Assembly: GCF_012912005.1 (NCBI RefSeq)
Contig: NZ_JABBEA010000020.1
Span: 41,381-105,380 of the forward strand
Length of the DNA stretch: 64,000 bases
Origin: Paenibacillus sp. SZ31
GTDB lineage: Bacteria; Bacillota; Bacilli; Paenibacillales; Paenibacillaceae
Direction of reading: 5' to 3'
How positions within the stretch are numbered: the first letter of the stretch is position 1; each line of letters begins with the position of its first letter. A program made the translations under genes and the position numbers. Shown one piece after another: positions 58,918 to 64,000 of this stretch. Under the pieces are notes generated by a model. The model was not told the origin of the DNA, did not search any database, and saw only the letters and a program-made list of their open reading frames with translations.

Positions 58918-60549
58918 TTAAAAATTATAAGATTCAAATCGCGATGCATTCGATATAGCATTCCATACATCGGCTGTTTCGCCGCCCATATACCAGTAAG
59001 CCAGTCCAGCAATTTGCCGTTGCTCACTCAACAACACTTTGGCAGATAACGAACGACTATCCTCTGCCCATATATATCTTGGCATACCGTTACTGTTGTA
59101 CCCGATAATATATTGAACCAGACTTGCATCCCATCGTCTTACAGATCCCGTGGTATGCGCACGCGTTCCCTGTTCTGCCAGTGTAATGTCCCAAGAACTA
59201 GCTGCCGGATTCACTGAAGACCAGTCCCGTGTATATAGCGGAAGAGCCAAAATTGTTTTGGCGCGTACCACCTCGGAGAGCATAGTATCCAATGCCTTTT
59301 CCACCCATGGAAGAGACGCCACTGATCCTGCTTTCGGATCACCGTTCCAGTGTTCCTCGTATCCCATCAGCACCATGTAATCCGATACAGCACCCAGTTT
59401 GGCATAATCAAATGCATCCGTCCAATCTGTACCAAGGTCTGGTGATACATCCACAGACACTACTGCACCCAGTGCGTGCAACGTAGCCGTCAAGGAAGTG
59501 ACAAATGCGGTTAACCCTTCACGATCCGCAGGATCGACATTCTCGAAGTCCACATTAATCCCGTCCAGCTTATAGGTTTTGACATAGGAGGCTACCTGTG
59601 AGATCACCGCAGCTCGGTTGACCGAACTGGATAACATCTGATGGGTAAGTGCCGAATCCGAACGATTACCAAGCAATGGCCATAGCTGCCTGTCTGTGGA
59701 AGATGCCCAGGAGATCAATGCCGGGTCTGCGTGATCTGTTACTTTCATACTGCTGTTCAAGAAAAACCAGCGCGGGACGAGCGTATTGACCTCAGATTGT
59801 TCCACTTGCTTCTTGAATTCAGCTGTAGTGGAGTTATATTGCCACCCCAACTGAACGCCCAGCTCATCCCCACGTTGTAACTGCTCAGACCATGTTTTCT
59901 TTTGTAAAATGGCATCGAGCATAACGGCTGCTTCTTCTCGCGTTACCTGGTCATGCGGTCGGAACACGCCTCCGCTTCCTCGCATCAGCCCAAGCTGGTA
60001 TACCGTCTGCACATAAGGGCGTGCCCAGTCCGAGATATCATCTGCATCAAAATAGGTTGAAGATAAGAGTGATGTCTCTACGGGTTGTTGTTTTAACATT
60101 CGAACTAGCAGGGCTGCCGCTTCTTCGCGCGTAATGGAAGCGTTAGGCTGGAACGTTCCCTGACCCTTGCCCTCCAGAATAAAAAGATTCGTCATGGCGG
60201 CAACGTTGCCGTAATACCAAGCATTCATGCTTATATCCTGATAAGGATTAATGTTATTTTTAACGGGCTTCAAACCTAGCAATCTCACCGCAAATGTCGC
60301 AAATTCTGCACGAGTAACGGCTTTCTTCGGTTCAAACGTAGTCTCTGAAGTACCGGCAGCAATGCCTTTGTCCACCAAATGTGTAATGGCATCCTTGGCA
60401 TAACTGGTACGCGTATCCTGAAACTGTTTCTGGACTGTTGCAGCTTGAACAATATTGCTATATCCAGCCACCGATCCAAGTACTAATATCCCGCATAAAG
60501 CCATTTTCCATAGACGTTGGTTCGTTATGTCTTTTAATCTATTATTCAC
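58918..60549 (-). CDS. SLH-domain surface protein with glycoside hydrolase family 18 domain
   Basis: A 543-residue secreted protein. A signal peptide (MALCGILVLGSVAGYSNIVQA) precedes three SLH repeats at about residues 45-225 (ITHLVDKGIAAGTSETTFEP, PNASITREEAAALLVRML, FRPHDQVTREEAAVMLDAIL) that bind secondary cell-wall polymer. The GH18 barrel occupies about 235-540, with the catalytic strand DGINVDFENVDP near 340, as in YaaH-type spore and cell-wall hydrolases. Likely role: cell-wall-anchored hydrolase of N-acetylglucosamine polymers. Confidence 0.92.
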   Translation of the reverse strand: MNNRLKDITNQRLWKMALCGILVLGSVAGYSNIVQAATVQKQFQDTRTSYAKDAITHLVDKGIAAGTSETTFEPKKAVTRAEFATFAVRLLGLKPVKNNINPYQDISMNAWYYGNVAAMTNLFILEGKGQGTFQPNASITREEAAALLVRMLKQQPVETSLLSSTYFDADDISDWARPYVQTVYQLGLMRGSGGVFRPHDQVTREEAAVMLDAILQKKTWSEQLQRGDELGVQLGWQYNSTTAEFKKQVEQSEVNTLVPRWFFLNSSMKVTDHADPALISWASSTDRQLWPLLGNRSDSALTHQMLSSSVNRAAVISQVASYVKTYKLDGINVDFENVDPADREGLTAFVTSLTATLHALGAVVSVDVSPDLGTDWTDAFDYAKLGAVSDYMVLMGYEEHWNGDPKAGSVASLPWVEKALDTMLSEVVRAKTILALPLYTRDWSSVNPAASSWDITLAEQGTRAHTTGSVRRWDASLVQYIIGYNSNGMPRYIWAEDSRSLSAKVLLSEQRQIAGLAYWYMGGETADVWNAISNASRFESYNF

Positions 60550-60552
60550 ATT

Positions 60553-60611
60553 AAAAAGCCTCGCTTCATTGAATTACGATCAAGTATCATCGTATCAAAT
60601 TGAAGCGAGGC
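60553..60611 (-). terminator. Terminator after the nitroreductase gene
   Basis: Minus-strand GCCTCGCTTCA and TGAAGCGAGGC form an 11-bp stem with a long loop, followed by TTTTT. Confidence 0.85.
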
Positions 60612-60649
60612 CGTATGTGGTTAAATGTTGGGAAATGCGAAGCTTACTT

Positions 60650-60765
60650 GAATCAATTTCATAACTCATTAAAATGAATTTATGTAACTAGATATAGACA
60701 AATTGAAACGTTTTGATCTATATCTAGCCTTGATTGAAGCAGCTAAAGGTATTATGAAATTGATT
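60650..60765. repeat. Stop-codon-associated palindromic repeat, copy C, with nested hairpin
   Basis: Outer arms GAATCAATTTCATAA (60650) and TTATGAAATTGATT (ending 60765) match copies A and B. The loop holds a second perfect 11-bp palindrome, CTAGATATAGA (60688) with TCTATATCTAG (ending 60727). The outer edge overlaps the TAA stop of the nitroreductase gene. Confidence 0.88.
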
Positions 60766-61364
60766 TATTTGTGTACTTTTACGCGCTCTTCGATCGGTTG
60801 GAACTCTTTCTCGCCTGGTGCTGCCGTTGGTTTACCAAATGGCATCTGAGCGATCAATCTCCAGTTCTCAGGAATGTTCCATTCTTGCTTCACTTTCTCG
60901 TCAATCAGCGGATTGTAGTGCTGCAAAGATGCACCCAGACCTTCTTGTTCCAAAGCAGTCCAGATTACCAGTTGCAACATACCGTTGGATTGGTTCGCCC
61001 AGATCGGGAAGTTATCTGCATAAGCTGCAAAATTCTGTTGAAGCTGTGCGATCGCATTGTTGTCTTCGAAGAAGAGAACCGTACCATATCCGCTGCGGAA
61101 TCCAGTCATTTTCTCAGCAGTGGATTTGAAAGCTTCTTCATTACCTACCACTTCACGCAAAATTTCTTCTGTTTGATTCCACAATTTATCATGTTGTTCA
61201 CCCAGCAATACAACGGCACGGGATGTTTGTGAGTTAAAGGAAGTTGGTGTATATTTCACCGCTTCTTCTACGATTTCCTGGATTTTAGCATCCGAAATTG
61301 TAGATTCCTTGCTGATTCCATAATAAGATCTTCTGTTTTTCAATGCATCAAAAAAAGTAGTCAT
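60765..61364 (-). CDS. Nitroreductase-family protein
   Basis: A 199-residue FMN-dependent NAD(P)H oxidoreductase. The N-terminal RRSYYGISKESTISDAKIQ and VKYTPTSFNSQTSRAVVL bind flavin, and FPIWANQSNGMLQLVIWTALEQEGLGASLQHYNP and MPFGKP are of the YodC/HypO-like subgroup. Likely role: reduction of quinones or nitro compounds under electrophile stress. The start at 61364 follows GGGAGGCG. A palindrome overlaps the -10 element. The stop codon abuts repeat copy C. Confidence 0.9.
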   Translation of the reverse strand: MTTFFDALKNRRSYYGISKESTISDAKIQEIVEEAVKYTPTSFNSQTSRAVVLLGEQHDKLWNQTEEILREVVGNEEAFKSTAEKMTGFRSGYGTVLFFEDNNAIAQLQQNFAAYADNFPIWANQSNGMLQLVIWTALEQEGLGASLQHYNPLIDEKVKQEWNIPENWRLIAQMPFGKPTAAPGEKEFQPIEERVKVHK

Positions 61365-61406
61365 TCTTATTCGCCTCCCAAAATGGTGTTTTTCATTGCC
61401 AACATA

Positions 61407-61438
61407 GTAACTATAATATAGTAACATACATTAGTCAA
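61407..61438 (-). promoter_or_regulatory. Nitroreductase promoter with overlapping HxlR/YodB-like operator
   Basis: Minus-strand TTGACT (61433-61438) and TATAGT (61410-61415) are 17 bases apart. GTAACTATAATATAGTAAC (61407-61425, plus strand) is a near-perfect palindrome covering the -10 and resembles B. subtilis YodB/HypR boxes. Confidence 0.65.
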
Positions 61439-61513
61439 CAAGCTAATTTATTTTCACTAAATATACATTCACCGAAAACATTTCAACAAGTTTGCCTAAA
61501 ACAGCAATTGAAA

Positions 61514-61768
61514 TTATTTTTCGCCCGTCTTTTTACGATAATCCGCCCGGTATTTCTCTTCGGTAGACGAGTTGCTTTTCGTCTGATCTTTATTCTTCTC
61601 TTCCTGAGCCTCCATATTCAGATCTTCCATCGGAATTGGATCTACAGTCTGTTCTTCCTCATGTCGGTCAAGCAAACTTTCATGCTCCGTCTTATATTGT
61701 TCGGGATTGTCTCGAGATTGGTCCTGACGAGTATCGCTGTTATTCTGATCCGGTGTGCGCTCTTTCAT
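61514..61768 (-). CDS. Small disordered hydrophilic protein
   Basis: An 84-residue protein rich in Glu, Asp, Lys, Gln and Asn (MKERTPDQNNSDTRQDQSRD...), with no hydrophobic segment. GGAGGCGATC lies 5-9 bases before the ATG. Similar low-complexity small proteins are frequent in Bacilli; function unknown. Confidence 0.6.
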   Translation of the reverse strand: MKERTPDQNNSDTRQDQSRDNPEQYKTEHESLLDRHEEEQTVDPIPMEDLNMEAQEEKNKDQTKSNSSTEEKYRADYRKKTGEK

Positions 61769-61862
61769 TCATGATCGCCTCCTCTGGTTTCATTACCCTT
61801 TCTTTACCTGTTCTGCCTGTCCTCTAAACAAGTTGATGTGCATTTTCCGAAAGAAAATCAAC

Positions 61863-61892
61863 AAAAAAGCCAACCAGACAAGCTGGACAGCT
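61863..61892 (-). terminator. Terminator after the AraC gene at 61905
   Basis: Minus-strand AGCTGTCCAG pairs with CTGGTTGGCT (wobble pairs, one mismatch) and is followed by TTTTTT. Confidence 0.7.
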
Positions 61893-61904
61893 CACAGAAG
61901 GCTT

Positions 61905-62768
61905 CTATGTTTGGCGATGCAATTGGGTACGGTACAGATCAGGCGAACATCCCACACTTTGTTTGAACATCCGGCTAAAATGCGAAAGGCGTTTGAAACC
62001 GGACAATCGACTTGCTTCTGTCACGGTGATCTCCGGCTGGAATTGAAACAACAGCTTCGCCTGATTGATGCGACGGTCATACAGGTATTTGAATATCGTC
62101 AGTCCTGTCATTTCCTTGAACATACCTGCCAGATATGGCTTGGACAGATGTAATTCCAGCGCCAAATCATCCAGACCAATATCCTTCATATAATGCGTAT
62201 CCACATAACGGATAATATGTTGCACATGACGCTCCCTCTCCGATGAAGGAAGGTGTTCTTCCACATTGCCCTGGCAGATCTCTGCTACAAAATACAACAG
62301 ATCACACAGTCGCACATTCATGCGCTCCTGCCTGTAACTGGTCTGACTTTGAGACAGTCGATGAAGATCATGCAATAGCGCTTCGAATTCAGAGCGGGTT
62401 TCTCCTGTCAGATTGACTCGGCAATTTCTAAGTTCTTCAAATGGCTTCAGCACCTCAACCATGCGGTCTGGATGCAGGCTGCTGCGAATGGCAGACGGAT
62501 CAAAATGCAGTGTACTTCGCTCATAAGCACTGCCAAGTTTCGGATGCGGTCGATGAAGAGTCAAGCCATGCATCAGCACCAGATCACCCGGCTCCAGATT
62601 GTATACCCGGTCTCCTATAATATAGGTACATTCTCCAGCATGAAAATAATAAATTTCATAGTGTGGATGTGAATGGAATCCATCTGACTTGCCCGGGTTA
62701 AACGTACTGGTGGAACGGTAACTATACTCCAGTGGAGCACTAAATTGCATCATACTCGGCACATTCAT
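61905..62768 (-). CDS. AraC-family transcriptional regulator with cupin sensor
   Basis: A 287-residue regulator. The cupin has HSHPHYEIYYFHAGECTYIIGDRVYNLEPGDLVL in consecutive short motifs (HPHYEIYYF, LEPGDLVLMHG). The helix-turn-helix pair is LDDLALELHLSKPYLAGMFKEMTG and VTEASRLSGFKRLSHFSRMFKQ. AGGAGGTGC precedes the ATG. The gene stands alone, so its target is not evident. Confidence 0.9.
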   Translation of the reverse strand: MNVPSMMQFSAPLEYSYRSTSTFNPGKSDGFHSHPHYEIYYFHAGECTYIIGDRVYNLEPGDLVLMHGLTLHRPHPKLGSAYERSTLHFDPSAIRSSLHPDRMVEVLKPFEELRNCRVNLTGETRSEFEALLHDLHRLSQSQTSYRQERMNVRLCDLLYFVAEICQGNVEEHLPSSERERHVQHIIRYVDTHYMKDIGLDDLALELHLSKPYLAGMFKEMTGLTIFKYLYDRRINQAKLLFQFQPEITVTEASRLSGFKRLSHFSRMFKQSVGCSPDLYRTQLHRQT

Positions 62769-62833
62769 GCACCTCCTGTTCGGGAGAGGTAGACGACTCC
62801 GGTCATGCCCCTATAGGATATATGAAAGTGAAA

Positions 62834-63382
62834 TTATAGAAGCTGTTTAATACTTTCTTGAATCTCGTCGATGGAGTCGATCGGTTCGAAGCGTCTAACC
62901 ACACGCCCCTCTGCATCAATCAGGAATTTCGTGAAATTCCATTTGATTGCATCTCCATGTAACCATTCTGGTGCTTTATCGGCCACCATTAATTTCAATA
63001 GTTTTGCCTGTATATCTGTTTCATCAAAGCCAGCAAAAGGCCCTGATCTTTTCAAAAAGTCGTAGAGTGGGTGCGCCGCTTCTCCATTCACATCCAGTTT
63101 GGAGAACATCGGAAATTTCACACCATAGTTAATCTGGCAAAACGATTCCGCTTCCGAACTGCTTCCAGGCTCTTGCTCTGCAAACTGGTTACACGGGAAA
63201 CCAATAATCTGAAGTCCTTGATCCTTATACTGGTCATACAGCTTCTGCATGTCATCGAACTGGTGCGTATATTTACATTTGCTTGCCGTGTTTACGATGA
63301 GCACAGGTTTTCCTTCATATTGATAGAGCGGGAAACGCTCTCCACTGGTTCTGGTTACGGTAAAGTCGTAGATGGTTGGCAT
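62834..63382 (-). CDS. Glutathione-peroxidase-family thiol peroxidase (copy 2)
   Basis: A 182-residue protein. The peroxidatic Cys is in NTASKCKYTHQF near residue 36, followed by IGFPCNQFAEQEPGS and IKWNFTKFLIDAEGR. It aligns with the protein at 26670, including the insert before IKWNFTKF. The start at 63382 follows GAGGTGCAC. Both copies are single genes, suggesting separate control. Confidence 0.9.
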   Translation of the reverse strand: MPTIYDFTVTRTSGERFPLYQYEGKPVLIVNTASKCKYTHQFDDMQKLYDQYKDQGLQIIGFPCNQFAEQEPGSSSEAESFCQINYGVKFPMFSKLDVNGEAAHPLYDFLKRSGPFAGFDETDIQAKLLKLMVADKAPEWLHGDAIKWNFTKFLIDAEGRVVRRFEPIDSIDEIQESIKQLL

Positions 63383-63522
63383 AAGTCTAGTGCACCTCGC
63401 GATAGTTATGTAGTCATACAGCATCATATGTCATTGTTAATTATATACGAAGTTTGAACTATTGTATCGGAGAAGATATTGATCGTTCAGATTAGACTCA
63501 GAGATATTTGAAAATATATCGA

Positions 63523-63954
63523 TTACTCAACTGCTCTAATACTCATAACATATTTGGTTCTGGGCAGATACTTTATTTCCAGTGTTTTATCTCGATTTTC
63601 CCAGGCGATATCCCGAGTGTTAATCAATTCCATTTGATTTATTTCGATGGTTTGTTCCCTCCATTTCTTGCCCATGGATCCTATGTAGTTCGGTTTACCT
63701 GTTACTGTTTCGTAATCTTGGGAGAGATAAGGACCTATATCCTGGATACCCGACACTGTCTTAGGAGCAAAAAGTAATATCAAGCCGATACCGAAAATGA
63801 TGCAACAGCACTTGAAAGATATTCGTTTTACGATGTTTTCTATTTGCTTCATGCCATGAAACAACCCCATACCGAGTGTAAATACTGCCATGATAACTCC
63901 AATCAAATTTAAAAAGATCCAACTAGGGCGTGTCTTCAAACTCAAGCAAGCCAC
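63523..63954 (-). CDS. Hypothetical membrane protein, possibly 5'-truncated by a frameshift
   Basis: A 143-residue frame with two membrane helices (IFLNLIGVIMAVFTLGMGLF and FKCCCIIFGIGLILLF) and a soluble tail (GSMGKKWREQTIEINQMELI). The only start is a GTG at 63954 without a good ribosome binding site. In-frame sequence upstream (GLGIHYG) still looks coding up to TAA at 63985-63987. One extra base near 63970 would join it to the frame KSFLA. Function unknown. Confidence 0.55.
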   Translation of the reverse strand: MACLSLKTRPSWIFLNLIGVIMAVFTLGMGLFHGMKQIENIVKRISFKCCCIIFGIGLILLFAPKTVSGIQDIGPYLSQDYETVTGKPNYIGSMGKKWREQTIEINQMELINTRDIAWENRDKTLEIKYLPRTKYVMSIRAVE

Positions 63955-64000
63955 ACCATAATGGATGCCAAGGCCAAAAAAGACTTAAATGTACACGCTA

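Overview
The window looks like a chromosomal segment of a Paenibacillus-type Gram-positive bacterium. This rests on AGGAGG-type ribosome binding sites, YesM/YesN-style two-component genes beside a sugar ABC transporter, many AraC regulators, an S-layer-homology (SLH) protein, lipoproteins with Gram-positive lipoboxes, and orthologues of Bacillus genes (lutABC, hxlRAB, ctaB, pepF, CYP102). Species assignment is inference. I saw no rRNA, tRNA, CRISPR array, phage or insertion sequence.

Layout. 1-2277: a degenerate relative of pyruvate phosphate dikinase (PPDK) running off the left edge, with a small membrane protein. 2495-5435: a Fur-controlled siderophore locus with an AraC regulator fused to a substrate-binding domain and a siderophore-binding lipoprotein. 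5495-12235: eight tightly packed minus-strand genes (AraC, RidA, GNAT, APH-like kinase, 740-aa methyltransferase, histidine phosphatase, DEDDh exonuclease, unknown). 12363-22034: a plus-strand carbohydrate cluster (Gfo/Idh oxidoreductase, sensor kinase, response regulator, two permeases, binding protein, glycosidase). 22108-27224: small unknowns, a self-sufficient cytochrome P450 and a glutathione peroxidase. 27438-32776: lactate utilisation lutABC, a DeoR regulator and rhamnulokinase. 33012-39259: a DUF2500 protein, oligoendopeptidase F, the hxlA-hxlB formaldehyde pathway with its HxlR regulator, and a lactonase. 39474-45871: AEC transporter, DUF2062, OsmC, a second DeoR regulator, an old-yellow-enzyme reductase, an unusual SRAP protein, a secreted metzincin and a lipoprotein. 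46011-48013: an open frame joining an AraC regulator to a complete siderophore-binding lipoprotein. 48135-54136: beta-mannosidase with a LacI regulator, and an EamA transporter with a divergent LysR regulator. 54178-63954: housekeeping and stress genes (TPR protein, ctaB, DUF3243, thioredoxin-reductase-like enzyme, SLH-GH18 protein, nitroreductase, AraC regulator, a second glutathione peroxidase).

The strongest unexplained signals are these. (1) The AraC-plus-lipoprotein frame at 46011-47921 has a perfect Fur box, promoter-like hexamers, ribosome binding site and signal peptide inside coding sequence. (2) A palindromic repeat sits exactly at the stop codon of three unrelated genes (4263, 38135, 60650), each time between stop codon and terminator. 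(3) The PPDK relative lacks the phosphohistidine domain. (4) The SRAP/HMCES-like protein lacks two active-site residues. Iron, electrophile and formaldehyde stress themes recur, with candidate Fur and HxlR-family operators visible.
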